Below are positions 1 to 11,789 of a stretch of 64,000 nt of DNA, one piece after another (within the stretch, counting starts at the first letter, position 1; the number at the start of each line of letters is the position of its first letter). The notes beneath the pieces are model-generated. The model made no database searches and had not been told where the DNA came from. It was given only the letters and a program-made list of their open reading frames with translations. The translations under genes and the position numbers were made by a program. The stretch is from Purpureocillium takamizusanense (taxonomy: Eukaryota > Ascomycota > Sordariomycetes > Hypocreales > Ophiocordycipitaceae), in contig NC_063070.1 of NCBI RefSeq assembly GCF_022605165.1, positions 1 through 64,000 on the forward strand, given 5' to 3'.

Positions 1-715
1 CAGAATGGGCTTCTCTTCCTCTTCCCCGCGCAAAGCAAAGAAAGGCCCCCCCCCCCCCCCCCCCCCTTGCCCGCCCTCCCTCTCCGCGTGAACCTTTCCG
101 GGGCTCCGCTTCGGCGCAGCAGCAGCAGCAGCAGCAGCTGGGTGTCCGTCTCGTCTCGTCTCATCTGGTACGAGTCTACGTACGAGCCGTCCTCGATGTG
201 ATGCGCTGCCGGGGACCCTGCAGGCTTAAATACCGACTATATACGTCCCCCCCCTCCCCTGCCCTGCCCTGCCCTGCCCTGCCTTGCCTTTGTCCTGCGG
301 CGACCCGCGTATGCTCCGCGTGCGTCGTTCTCTGCAAGCGGTCAGTCCCCCCGGATTACATCGCCGCTCGCTCGCTTGCGAGGCCGACTGCATTGCAGCG
401 AAGCGCCGCAGCGTAGTGGAGGCTCTAAACCACTTCGTACTCTTTGCATGGCCGGCGCCGGTGAGGCATGACTACCTCGCCTGGTTGGCCTCCTCTCTGC
501 TCTCCACCTTCCTGACTCCTCTCCTGCTCCTCGGGCGTGGTCGTGCTCCTCCTCTCCCCGTTGACCCCCATTAGCTCACCGTTACCAACTCACGCTTTCC
601 ACCGCCCCTTCCATACGCACGACCGCTCTGGGCTGGGACTGGTCCTGAAACGCCCCTCGGGGCCGTAAGAGAGAGGAAGTAGTTCTCAACCGGCGCGGGA
701 GGACAAGGTGGATGC
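1..715. other. gene-free left edge with simple repeats
   Basis: No coding region is supported here on either strand. The stretch holds a 21-base C run (46-66), a CAG run near 116-137 and a CCTGC pentamer array near 256-287. It is probably 5' flank of the small membrane-protein gene that follows. Nothing suggests a gene entering from the left edge. Confidence 0.6.
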
Positions 716-1174
716 ATGTATATCCCGCTTGATCATCGTCGGGGCGGCGGCGGCGGCGGCGGCGGCGGGCGGCCCGGCCCCGTATCAGAGATCGAGCACG
801 TCCTCTTCTTCGCGGACCACCAAGACGCCTCACCGCCCGCGACACGACGACATCGACAACGAGCAGCAGATAATGATGACGAAACCGCGAGGGCCGTCCT
901 CTTGCCCCGCCAGTTCTCCAGCAACCCGAGCGACAACACAAACATCCAGATCGGCGTCGTCGTCGGCATCGTGCTCGGCGCCTTCATCATAGGCCTCTGC
1001 GTCTTCCTCTACATGTACCGCCACACCATCCGCTTCCGACACCGACACCGCCGCCGGGGCGTCCGCAAGGCGTCGAGCAGCAAGAGCTCCAAGAGCTCCG
1101 ACGCCGAGGCGCCGCCTCCGCCCGCCAACGCCCCGCCGCCACCGGATGCGCCGCCGCCGGCGGAGGGAGCTTGA
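716..1174 (+). CDS. small single-span membrane protein (start uncertain)
   Basis: The 152-residue frame has one clear membrane segment at about residues 78-101 (IQIGVVVGIVLGAFIIGLCV then FLYM). It is preceded by an LLPRQ stretch and a polar linker, and followed by a strongly basic stop-transfer region (HRHRRR), a Ser/Lys run (SSSKSSKSS) and a proline-rich tail (PPPPANAPPPP). This is the layout of short fungal type I membrane proteins of unknown role. The first ATG of the frame is at 716, but residues 9-18 are a glycine run encoded by a GGC microsatellite. The real N-terminus may therefore come from a spliced upstream exon. The gene converges on a similar one ending at 1806. I infer a surface or vesicle membrane protein and can assign no function. 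Confidence 0.5.
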   Translation: MYIPLDHRRGGGGGGGGGRPGPVSEIEHVLFFADHQDASPPATRRHRQRAADNDDETARAVLLPRQFSSNPSDNTNIQIGVVVGIVLGAFIIGLCVFLYMYRHTIRFRHRHRRRGVRKASSSKSSKSSDAEAPPPPANAPPPPDAPPPAEGA

Positions 1175-1805
1175 TCGGGGGGAGGAGAGGAGAGGGGGGA
1201 CGGGCCTGCTGACGACTCTGGCATTTTGGAATGAGGGGGGACGACCATTAACCCACGAATGATATAAGATTACAATACGGTAGGTTGAGATTGTGAGATT
1301 GGATTCATCAGTTGTGGTCCTGTCTTGCCGACGGTACATGGCAGTCGCAAGGCGGACCGACCCCATGCAACTCGTGTACATTACTTGCGCTGTACTTCAC
1401 CTGGCCAGTAGGGGAGGGTATGGAAACTACATGCATGGATCGGTCGAGGGCGCGCGAGGTTGGAGGTCTTTGCAATCACGGGGCGCTTCAGAGACGGAAA
1501 AGGCACGAGGGGACGATCACACGATCTAATGACTCTTTTGGTTTCATAGTCTGCGATTCAAACAACAAAGGTATTATTCTTCTCTCCTTGCAGAGCGTTG
1601 TTCGAATCATGGTTGATGCTCTCACCTGGCCCAGACCCCAACGTGCAAGCGGGACACAACGACGTTTTTTCAACTTTCTCGTTGAGGAATTCACCCGCAT
1701 CGCCGTCGTCGTCGCTCTCATCATAGTCTACGACCCGAACCACCATCAGCGTCTTGACGGGGCACCCGACTCTCTCTACCTCTCTCTCCTCCAACGGGCG
1801 AACCC
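1175..1805. other. intergenic, between convergent genes
   Basis: About 630 bases separate the stops of two convergent membrane-protein genes. I see no further coding sequence. It presumably holds both 3' ends. Confidence 0.5.
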
Positions 1806-2225
1806 TCACCGCAGATGAGCGCGGCGAGGCCTCGCCATCTCCACGTCGTCTCTCTGCCGCATGTCCCGCTTGCCCCTGCCGAGATCCCTCACGTCAAAGA
1901 ACTTGAGGGGCGATAACCTGTCCCTCTGCCGCACAACACGCCGTGCGCTGCCGCCGCCGTCGCGGTGCGTACCCCTCCTGCCGCGCCGCGGGTGCCTCCT
2001 GGGCGTGCGCCGCGAGCGCGACCGATCGGCGTGCCGGACGTAGATGCACACGATCAGGGCAGCGAGCCCAATGACGACACTGACGATGATGACGCCGACG
2101 ACGGCGCCGCTCGAGCTGCCGCCGCCGTCGTCTTCTCCTCGCCGGGAGAGAAGTTGCAGAAGGGAGACGAAGCCAGCTCTGTTCCGGATGATGTCGACTG
2201 TCGCCGGGTTGCTCGAGGCAAACAT
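1806..2225 (-). CDS. small single-span membrane protein (second of a pair)
   Basis: The 139-residue frame starts at the first ATG (2225, MFASSNPATV). It has a membrane segment at about residues 41-63 (AVVGVIIVSVVIGLAALIVC) and then a long Arg-rich cytosolic tail. The order LLSRR, acidic/Gly/Ser linker, VVG-type membrane segment, YVRH and basic tail mirrors the convergent gene at 716-1174 (LLPRQ, linker, VVG segment, YMYRH, basic tail). The two may be divergent paralogues. The frame stays open upstream of 2225 with hydrophobic codons and a possible acceptor (ctccgacag), so an upstream signal-peptide exon is possible. No function can be assigned. Confidence 0.45.
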   Translation of the reverse strand: MFASSNPATVDIIRNRAGFVSLLQLLSRRGEDDGGGSSSGAVVGVIIVSVVIGLAALIVCIYVRHADRSRSRRTPRRHPRRGRRGTHRDGGGSARRVVRQRDRLSPLKFFDVRDLGRGKRDMRQRDDVEMARPRRAHLR

Positions 2226-3623
2226 TGATACGCCACTGTCGGAGGAGAAGAGAACAACAAAAAACAACAACAAAAACAACAACGACGGTTCATCTATACG
2301 GACACAGGGTTGTCAAGCTTGCCGTCGAGGACAAATCCTGAACACTCGGCGAGGGCGGGCGACTTCTCTGCAGACTCGCAGACATCTCGGCGGCACGCCC
2401 ACCGTTGGCGCCGTGTCCTGGTTCCAGACACGAGCTCTATATACCCCTCGTTCCGAGAGCGAATCTCGTTACGCACCGTGAGTCTTGTTTGTCCAGTCCC
2501 TCGCCACCAGACACACGACGGTTCTTTACTTGGCCGGGAGGGCATATATGCGGCTGCAGTCGTCCATGGGGACAGAGCCACCGTCCCCGCCTTCCCGTAC
2601 GGCGGCGGCGGCGACGACATCACACACACACAAACACACAGAGAGGGCACGCACCTTTCGGCTGGTCGACTTGGGGCTGGCTGGCTGGCTGGCGGGATAC
2701 AGTACCCTGTGAGCGACGGCCAAGATTGACGGCGGCGGCGACAACAACAACAGCGGGGGGGGGGATCGCGCAAACTGCACCCAGCAAACTGCCAGCCCGA
2801 GTAACTGCAACGCCTTGTTTGCCCCCACCCTTCGTGAGGAGGGCAAGCCGCGCCGTGAGTTGTCATCTTGTCGGCAGGTGCGATGCGATACAAGTGAGGC
2901 GTATCGCACACAAGGCAGAAGCTGGTGCTGTATATTCAGCCTCGCGTACGGGGAATGACGACGGCGACGGCGACGGCGACGGCGACAACGACAATAGTAG
3001 TTAAGGTGCTACCCGTCATAGCGGGGGAAGCTATTCACTTACTCCAGTCACTCACTCATCACCACGTCCACAACCACCATCACCAAACCAGGACCAAAGT
3101 GAATTTGTGTCGGGGCATGGATGGTGTCGGCGCAAACAGCTCACCCTCTTCCCTTAACCTCAAAACGGCGGCGGCGGGCAGCCTCGTTCCCGCCGGGCTG
3201 GGATGGATAGATTTCTCAGCAAAGGCAAACGCGGACGGACGGAGGGCTCAAGTCGCACGCCCCCCGCGTGATTTTCCTGCCATTGACTTGTCATCAAATG
3301 GTCTTGGAAAGCGACCAAGGGAAGCGCGTCATGATCTGTGCTGCTGTACCACCGGGACGACTTGGCCGAGCCGATTCAATTGTGAGCGTGAAACACGGCA
3401 TCCATCTACATACCTTTTCGACTCTTGAGTTTCCGGGGCCGTCGCGTATAGCGCCGCGATCACTTCTACTATACTGTATTCCTACCTACTGTCCTGCTGC
3501 CGACAAGGGTTCCTGCTCCTCGCCAATCTTCCCCCTTGTCGGCTCATTTTGGCCCCTCCCCTTTTCGGCAATCCGCCTGCCGGATGAACAGCAACGATCC
3601 ATCTGCCGGATGCCTCCAGCGGA

Positions 3624-3655
<32 letters not shown>

Positions 3656-5229
3656 CGGCTAATTGCAGCATCTGCCGCCGTGCCCTGTGGCAGATGCGTA
3701 CGTACGTACGTTCGTATATACGAAGCACGGCGGTATTGATTAGTAACTAAGTTTGTGACTACTGTAGCAACCCATGGTTGTTGCAGGAAAGGAGCAACAC
3801 CGTGGCGGCGACGACGACTGACGTGATGTCTGATCCCTTGTCGTGTATGGACTCCGTACAAAGTACGTACAGTATACGGTATAGTACCCGCAAACAAACA
3901 ACGAAAACTCCACCAACAAGGGGGGGCTCCATGCCAACCCCGCCCCCCGTTCCTTTCGGCGAGCTCCATGGAGCATAGACCCGGAGATAGAAACGAGGAC
4001 ATACCGAGTACGTGATACTACGTAAAGTTTTACCCCTCCAGGATCCGTGGTGGCAGCGACTGCCTGCCTAGGCGGTAGGGTGGAGGAGGACCATGCTGTC
4101 GGATCATGGCTCGCCTCATGATAGGTAACTTGATGCTAATAACCCTCGTTGTCGTCGTCGCGCCAAGCGCGGAGAAAACCCCGTCCGCCGTCTTTAACCC
4201 ATCGTGACCACGTCGCAGTAGTGGAGAAAATGCCCGGCATGGCGCTCCGCGATTGGTAATGAATGATCCATAATAATTGTCCAAGGAGAACACGTAGAGG
4301 AGGGAGGGTCACGACGCTCCGACCGCGATTCCGCGACCGGTCGACACTCACCCTGGGCAGACAGAGAGAGAGAGGATCCATTCGAAGCTCCTCTTCTTCA
4401 GCAGCAGCAAAGGGGGGGCCAAAGAAGAAAAAAAGGGTTGCCTTGTCTGTCTGTGTGGCTTGTCGGTAAACCCCGCCGGTTGCATCATCACCCATTCCTT
4501 GCACCTTGCCCCTCGGCCTGCCCCTCCGCGGCTCCAGTCTTTTCTTATGATTTATTTTTTTAGTCAACTATTTTCCCTGTCATTGCCCTGTGCTGCTGTC
4601 GAGATTTCGCCGGCCGGCCGGCTGGCGGGGCAGTCGGGGCCGACCCTCCCCCCCGCCCCCCAACCGGTGGATAGGAAGGATGGCGCCAGTGTGTAAGTGG
4701 TGATGTGATGGTGCTCGAGGGGCGATGATGCAACGACGCGAAACCGCGGCGGCACCTCCCCCCCCCCCCCGGTGCAATGCGATTGAGTATAACGTTGCTC
4801 GCCATCTTTCACGGGCGGTATGCGTGACTCATACCCAGGATGAGAGAGCCCTTAACTCCGAAAGGGGAGAGGAGAGAAAAAAGGGGCCCCTTCTCTTGTG
4901 CCGTGTCTACGTAGTGGGACGGACGACTGAACCCTGAGGGTCGAAACGGGGCTTCTCTCGGCGGCTATATGTGTTTGTCTGCAACAAAAAGGCCAAAGCT
5001 AACCAACGTAGTCGATGAAGCCCGATCCACCACCACGTACGTAGCTCTCCATCTCCACCCGGAACGATGGCCGTTCATCATTGACTTCATATGAAAAGGG
5101 GCCGTCGCCGCCATCGCGCTTCTTCCTTTCCCTCCATCCCCTCTCTCATCACCATCACCACCACCACCACTTACACCAAACCCAAAACCCCAAACCACCC
5201 CCAACTTGAACAAAAGACCTTCGCCCATC
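2226..5229. other. 3 kb gene-free region
   Basis: Only short overlapping frames of low-complexity composition are present on both strands, and none resembles a protein I know. It contains a G10 run (2755-2764), a C13 run (4758-4770), a CA-rich run near 2621-2645, a GACGGC array near 2961-2990 and a 36-base ACGC tetramer array (3622-3657) followed by TACG repeats. The last 300 bases are a pyrimidine-rich leader (CATCACCATCACC...) typical of a fungal 5' UTR for the next gene. Confidence 0.55.
3622..3657. repeat. (ACGC)n microsatellite
   Basis: About nine tandem ACGC units are read directly. It lies in intergenic DNA. Confidence 0.95.
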
Positions 5230-6502
5230 ATGTCCACCGGCCGCACCGTCACCCTCACCTCGGGCCACAAGATGCCGCAGATCGGCTACGGCACCTGGCA
5301 GGCCAAGCCGGGCGAGGTCGGCGACGGCGTCTACGAGGCCCTCAAGACGGGCTACCGCCACCTCGACCTGGCCAAGATCTACCAGAACCAGCGCGAGGTC
5401 GGCGAGGGCATCAAGCGCGCCCTCGCAGACGTCCCCGGCCTCCGCCGCGAGCACATCTTCATCACCTCCAAGCTCTGGAACAACAGCCACAGGCCCGAGG
5501 ACGTCGAGTCCGCCCTCGATGACACCCTCGCCGAGCTCCAGCTCGACTACCTTGACGTGAGTAAAAAAAAATAAAAATAAAAATAAAAAAAATCAGAGGC
5601 TTGGATGAGTGATTGAATGAGCGAGTGGCCAAGTGACTGACTCTGTTTGTTTCGGCTTACAGCTCTACCTCATCCACTGGCCCGTCGCCTTCAAGCCCGG
5701 CAACGACCTCTTCCCCAAGACCAGCGACGGCTCCGAGCTGGCTCTGAACCGCGACGTCTCCATCTCCCAGACCTGGAAGGGTATGTCTCCAACACCTCCT
5801 TACAAGCATCTCTCGCTCAACACTGCTTGCTTGCCTTGTGTCCGTGGAGGCTGCTAACAACAACCCTTTTCAGCCGTGACCGAGCTGCCCAAGTCCAAGA
5901 CCCGCTCCGTCGGCGTCTCCAACTTCTCCATCGCGCACCTCGAGGCCGTCATCAAGGCCACCGGCGTCGTCCCCGCCGTCAACCAGATCGAGCGCCACCC
6001 GCGCGTCCCCAACAAGCCCCTCGTCGACTACTGCGCCGCCCACAACATCGTCATCACCGCCTACTCGGCCTTTGGCAACAACGGTTGGGGAGTGCCCCTG
6101 CTCGTCAACACCCCCGAGGTCAAGGCCGTCGCCGACCGCCTCGCCAAGGCCCGCGGCACCGACGTCACCCCCGCCCAGGTTATCCTCGCCTGGTCCCAGC
6201 TCGGCGGCCACGTCGTCATCCCCAAGTCCGTCACCGCCTCTCGCATCCGCGAGAACTTCCAGGAGATCGAGCTCGACGACGAGGCCATCAAGGCCATCGA
6301 CAAGCTCGGCGAGCAGCCCCAGCGGTTCAACATTCCCTATACCTGTGCGTCTTGCCCCCTCCTTTACCTCTTGAGCGCTTATTTTCATCCTGCCCCAAAC
6401 ACCATCTCATGATGCTAACTCTGCGCAGACGACCCCAAGTGGAACATCAACCTCTTCGGCGACGACAAGGAGACGGCGGCCGTCAACCAGGTTGTGCTGT
6501 AA
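5230..6502 (+). CDS. NADPH-dependent aldo-keto reductase
   Basis: Four exons, 5230-5556, 5663-5780, 5874-6344 and 6429-6502, encode 329 residues. The family reduces aldehydes and ketones with NADPH on a TIM barrel in the cytosol. The catalytic tetrad is visible: Asp46 (RHLDLAKIY), Tyr51, Lys81 (FITSKLW) and His114 (LIHWP). SVGVSNFS lies near 160 and the NADPH-binding [13 protein letters not shown] near 264-276. The length is normal for the family. The start is the ATG in CCCATCATGTCC after a pyrimidine-rich leader; an upstream TTG is ignored. Introns end in cag with gctaac branch sites. Intron 1 is conspicuously A-rich. The closest fungal groups are glycerol dehydrogenase/Gcy1 and aldehyde reductases; the substrate cannot be read from sequence. 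The gene converges on RAD5, 243 bases away. Confidence 0.93.
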
Positions 6503-6745
6503 GGAATGACGAATTTGCGCTGTAATGAATCGATGGGTTGAGAACATGATACCAATAGAGTAAAAGTCGAATAACGTCCACGTGTCACACGCCAGTCGTG
6601 GAGTCATAGTGTTCTGAGCTGTGTTTTGCCCCCATGCTATTATGCTTGCCGAATGTATGCCTCCCACGAGCAAACGCCTACACATGCTGCCATGCCAGTA
6701 CCACGTACAATTGATATCGGTGCGCTGCGTTTCTAGCCCACATAT

Positions 6746-9700
6746 CTAACTCAGTAATTCTTTGATGTCCTCGATGCGCTGAAGCTTCTTTTCCTCATCA
6801 CTCATCATGCCCAGGGAGGTCGCACTGTCGTCTGGTTAGCAAAGTCTGTGTGTGTGCGTATGTCGCAGTCGCGTGAGCCACTCACATAAACTTCTTCCTC
6901 TCCTGGATCCGCAACATCCTCTCTTCCACGCTCTCCTTTACGATGAACCGCTTGATGACGACTTCATCTTCCTGTCCGAGTCTATGCACCCGGTCAATCG
7001 CCTGGGCCTCCACGGCGAAACTCCACCACGGGTCCATCATGAACACGCGCCCGGCGCTCGTCAAATTCAAGCCAACGCCGCCTGCGCGGAGGCTGATGAG
7101 CAGTACCATGAAGCCCTTCTTCTCTTGAAAGTCTTCTAGCACGGCCGCTCGCGCCCGTTGCGCCATGCTCCCGTCCAGCCGTAGAAACTTGACGTTGGCC
7201 CGCTCCAGCGCCGGCTCAATGAGTGACAGGAACGACGTGAACTGTGAGAATATGACCGATTTCATCCGCGGGTGCTCGCGCCGCAGAGCCCGCAGATGCG
7301 ACATGAGCGCCGCCACCTTGGCCGACGAGTGATTCGCTCCCAGTCGCTGTAGGCTTATACGAGATTTCGAAAGCGCGTCGTCTTCATCATCGTGCCGCAC
7401 CACTTCAAACAAGTCTCGCTGGTTCAAGGGCGCGCGGCAGTTGAAGCACTTAGCCACAACCCCACGGTCGCTCTCGTGCTTCATAAAGTCCAGGAGACAC
7501 TTCTTGCATGCCGAGTGCCAACAGCCTGTGACCAGCTGTTCATTCATGGGCTCCTCGAAACAGAGCGGGCATTCTTTCTCAGACTCGTTGCGAATCTCTT
7601 CGAGTGCATGCGCGCCAAACGCAAAGTTGCTCTTGGCATCGTCATCCGTCGTGGCAGTGAACTGGGCAACAAGGGATTCCAAGTCCATATCATCGGCAAG
7701 CCCTGCTGCTGCGTCCGCCGCGGCTCCCGCCTCCTCTTCCTCCGTGACAATGTCTCTGTTGCGTACCAGCACGGGGTGACAGCAAGACTGTCGCAGCCGC
7801 AGAATCTGGGCAAAAATGGTGGTGAACGCCTTCATGACTGTGCCCGCCTCCATATTCTTTGAAAAGGTCCGCTTGGCTTTCGTGAAGATGTAGTCGTACA
7901 CTGCCCGCTCTTCCTTGGACAGATCCACGTCCACAATGTCAATTTGCTTCGGCGGTAGGGGAACCAAGGGTTGTCCGTCGGGGGTCTTCATGTCTTTGGT
8001 GCGTCTCATCACCAGCGGCTCCAGCACCGTCTGCACCACGTTGAGAGCCCGAACAAAGTCGCCTGATTCAAATGGTACGGTGATGAACGTCTTCCAGAAC
8101 GAGAAATTATTCCATGGCTCGACGCCGAGGAAACGCACGAGACTGAATAGGTCTTCGAGCCTATTGACGATCGGCGTGCCTGTCAGCACCCAGCGATGAG
8201 TCGAGGAGATGTCATAGCACGCCTTGGCAGTCTTTGACGATCTGTTCTTGATGTGGTGCGCCTCGTCCAGGATGACGCGAAAGAACTTGAGCGAAAACAG
8301 ACCGCTGTGAAACGACTTGTCTCCGTTCTTGGCTGCAAGGCTGCTGAACTCGGACAGGACAACGCCGTAGCTTGTGATGACGAGGTCGGGTGCGTTGGAC
8401 GCGTTGCCACTGCAGCAAAGGGCCTGGAGATTGCTAGACTTTTCGTTGCCGTAATATAGTTCAATCTTCATAGTCCCTTGCTTCGATGCCTTCTCAGCCT
8501 CGCTATGCCACTGGGCGAGCAGCGACATTGGCGCCACCACCAACGTCGTGCAAGGCGCATCGAGAGGGGTAGCAGATGTCGTTCCCAGTCGAGGGAGCTG
8601 GTTGACGCTTGAAATACCGCCGGTAGACATGCGGGATTTGCGGGCCAGTTCCGATCTATGGCTGTGGACCAAGCTCAGCATCTGAATCGTCTTGCCGAGG
8701 CCCATTTCATCAGCAAGAATGCCGCCCAAGCAATGCTGTTCTTGGACTGGAAAGTCGAGAGACAAATCTCCTGAGTAGGGGTTGACATAGAACTTGGACT
8801 GACCGCCCACTAGCGGCAAGTCCTTGTCGTCCATGTCCTTGACGGGCCAAGTATATTCTTCCCACAGGGGATGCATGGACGGCTCTCTGTTGCCCCTCTC
8901 GTCCTTCTCTTTCGCCATCATCCAATGCAACGACTGCTTTTGATACGGTCGCAGCGTCATTGCAAATGTATCGGCAGGTTCGGCTTCTGGGGTGTTGAAG
9001 TCGAAGCACTGGGCTTTCCTGTACAGGGCATCCAGTTGGTCTTGCTCCAACTCCTCGCCTTCTTCTGCATCTGATGAATTGGGCGGCGATCCCGAGTCTT
9101 TTCCGTCTTTGCTGTCCTTGCCGTTCGTTGCGGGGTTCTTGGCTTCTCGCTGCTTTTGTTCGTCCATCTCCGCAGCCTTGAGGAGACCGGCCCGTCCGTC
9201 CTGGGCTGCAGAGTTGGCGGTTATAGGTTGTAGGTTGATCTCTTGGAACAACCTCACCAGCGCCACCTGTCGTAGTCTCAGCTCCTTCTCGTCCGACGTC
9301 TCACTCTGCTCAAAGTACGTAGTCGGACGGTCATCGGCGAGCTGAAACCTCCTGTCTTCGAAAGCCGAGTTCAGGAGAGAGCAGCGTAGCTGTAGGAAGA
9401 CTGTGTCGTTGGTTCGAAGGCGCTCCGGGGCATAGACGCATGTGCCTTCGAACATGCAGACTTTTTGGTCCATCAGCGTTGAGACCCAATTGGCCGTGTC
9501 CTTTGCGAGTCTCCCAATCTCCAGGCCGGACTGGTTCGTGAAGCGCACTATGACATCGACCCTTCGAGATGCGGCCGTGTTGTTGCGAACAGGGGTGCTG
9601 GGGCCACCTAGCTTTCCCTTGACCTTGGGCTGCTGGGGCGGCTGAATCTTTTGCCGCTCAATCCTGACGACATCCCCGTGCTTGATTATATTAGAGCCGC

Positions 9701-10241
9701 TCCGTGTCGCCCATCCTTCGACACCAAATGCACCGACGTATCGAGACTTTGGTATGCTGCGACGGGGGACAGCAGCGACTGGCTGAGGTGTGGACCATGA
9801 TCCCGCTCGACTCGGACCCTGGGTCGGTGGGCGGCTCTGCGGGCTGTTCTTCAACTTTTTGTACGTGCCATCAAAGTACATATTGACGGCTCGCTCGAGG
9901 TTATCGCCGCAGTTGTCTTGTATGATGCGCATGACATCCGGGCTAACCTTGTCGCCAACGAAGCTTTCGAACGTGTCCTGGTCGAACGTCACAGACGATG
10001 ACTCGTGCTTGAGCTCCGGTGCGTTTTGAGGTGCCGCAGATCGATCTGGAAGTCCTCCATTCTCGGGTATCTCGGCCAGAAAAGCCCGCGTGTCATCTTC
10101 ATCTTTCAAAGGGCGCCGGTCCAGGGGTGGCGAGCTGCTCGGCTTCGGGCTGAAGGCAATGGGGTCCGACGACTCCTCAGCCCGGTCCTTGAAGAACCTC
10201 CGCTTCTTGGAGGGAGGCTCCTGTGACGGTCCAAAATCCAT
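6746..10241 (-). CDS. rad5: DNA repair helicase/ubiquitin ligase Rad5
   Basis: Exon 1 is 10241-6886 and exon 2 is 6824-6746, joined over a 61-base intron (gtgagt, tgctaac, cag), giving 1144 residues. Without splicing the frame ends at KKFM-stop; splicing restores KKFIATSLGMMSDEEKK and ends IKELLS. Rad5 extends Lys63 chains on ubiquitinated PCNA and remodels stalled forks. In order: an NLS (KKRR), a UBA/CUE-like helix (about 95-130), a HIRAN domain (about 167-290), a SNF2 ATPase with DEMGLGKT (about 511-518) and DEAH (about 659-662), a C3HC4 RING (CPLC...CWHSACKKC...CFNC, about 891-935) inserted between the helicase lobes, and helicase motifs V-VI (RAGGVGLNL, QAIDRVHRLGQ). The start is the ATG at 10241 (MDFGPSQEPPSKKRRFF); an in-frame extension begins at 10268. 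Confidence 0.97.
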
Positions 10242-10634
10242 GGCGAGGCGGCAGCATCGGATTGTCAAGGCGCGGGGGGCCCTGGTTGTGAGGGTTCGGT
10301 TCGCCAGTGACCCTGGAAAGCGACGGCGGGGAGACGCGCCTGGATTTCAGCGCCCGCGTCGGCGCGACAGACCCGCGTTAATGGGGCACGTGACCGCGTT
10401 TTGTGCCCGTTCACGCCGGGATTAGCGGCGCGGAGTTCGGCGTCGCTCCACTGTAATTTTTCGTGAATGGAAGCTCCCACAGCGGATCCATGGATGGAAG
10501 AATCCACCTCGTCTCGCCTCGTCCAAGGCTGCTGACCGCGGATTTCGAATTGCAATCGCCATGTCGCCCATTGGCTTGTGACGTTCTTGCATAGAACGGC
10601 CGTCTTGCGCGAATTCGCTCGCACAACCAGCCGT
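10242..10634. promoter_or_regulatory. shared divergent promoter of RAD5 and the NDUFAF6-like gene
   Basis: Only 393 bases separate two divergent start codons, so both promoters must lie here or overlap the genes. Visible elements are a CACGTG E-box (10387-10392, in GGCACGTGACC), an inverted CCAAT box (ATTGG, 10570-10574) and a TGACG just after it. Element function is inferred from consensus only. Confidence 0.6.
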
Positions 10635-11789
10635 ATGCATCGCCCGCAGCTTGCCTTGGGCCGCGGCCTGAACAGGCTGGTGCCGTCGCCCTCGTCCCGC
10701 CGCTGCTACGTCACAGACGCAGACGTCGAATCGGCGCGGCGATACTGTTTGACGCAGCTCCAGTAAGTATGCGACGGGAAAATCTCATGCCCATTGAGGC
10801 CGGATACCTGACAGGATGCCAGCACGAGTGATTATGATGCGCACCTCCTTCGCCGCTTCGTCCCCCCTCCCGTTCAAGACACCTACGCCGCCCTCCGTGC
10901 CCTCAACCTCGAGCTCGTCCGCCTCCCCGAGCTCGTCTCCAACCCCACAATCGGCGCCCTGCGCATGAAGTTCTGGCAGGAGTCCCTCGACAACACATTT
11001 GCGGGCCGACCTCCCCGTGAGCCCATCTGCCTCCTCCTATACAAGGCGTTGCAGGATCTGGAGGAGAGAGCCGGCGGCGCGACCAAGAAGTCCATCAAGT
11101 TCTGGGTATCGCGCCTCGTCAAGACGCGCGAACGGCACATGGACAACAGACCGTACGCGAGCCTCGCTGGCCTGGAAGATTACGCGGAGAATACGTACTC
11201 AACCATGATGTACGCAACCCTGGCATCGACGCCTCTGCGGTCTATGCACATCGACCACCTCGCCAGCCACATCGGCAAGGCCTGCGGCATTGTCGCGGTC
11301 CTGAGGGGGATTCCGGTCTTGGCGGCACCCGCGCAGCCAGTCAAGACCCCATCAGGCGTCAACGCCCCGATCACGAGGGAGCCGTCTCTGCTGCTGCCCC
11401 TAGACGTAATGGCCGAGGAGGGCGTCAAGGAGGAGGAGGTGTTCCGGCAAGGACCCAACGCACCGGGCCTCCAGGACGCCGTGTTCAAGGTCGCGACGCG
11501 CGCCAATGACCATCTCATCACGGCGCGGGAGATGCTCAAGCGGCTCAAGGAGGGCCAGGACCCCGGCCACGACTTTGAGCACGAGGGCGAGGCAGAGCAC
11601 ATCTATGGTGAGGAGAATGACACTGTCCGCGAGATACGTCAAAGCTTCGGCGTCCTGCTGGAGGCAGTACCGGCGGCCCAGTTTCTGGAGAACTTGGAAA
11701 AGGCAAACTTTGACCCGTTTGCCGTGAGGAGTAGCGGCTGGAGGTTGCCTTGGAGGATATGGCAGTCCCTGTCCAAGGAGCGGCTCTAA
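10635..11789 (+). CDS. NDUFAF6-like complex I assembly factor
   Basis: Exons 10635-10762 and 10823-11789 encode 364 residues. The protein belongs to the squalene/phytoene-synthase fold family. Its mitochondrial branch (NDUFAF6/Sicily) helps assemble the ND1 module of NADH dehydrogenase and is not known as an enzyme. The N-terminus (MHRPQLALGRGLNRLVPSPS) is basic, Ser/Leu-rich and without acids, as in a mitochondrial presequence. The fold follows: SARRYC, YDAHLLRRFVPPP, LRMKFWQESLD, YAENTYSTM, HIGKACGIVAVLRG. The Asp-rich DxxxD motifs of true prenyl synthases are missing, which supports the assembly-factor reading. The ATG at 10635 is the first ATG; the frame extends upstream only through a GTG. 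The 60-base intron has gtaagt, ctgac and gccag; splicing elsewhere breaks the YDAHLL frame. Confidence 0.88.

Noticed and set aside
3622..3657. Regular repeats considered as CRISPR-like arrays here and at other microsatellites
   Set aside because: Units are 3-5 bases with no spacers, and the genome is eukaryotic.
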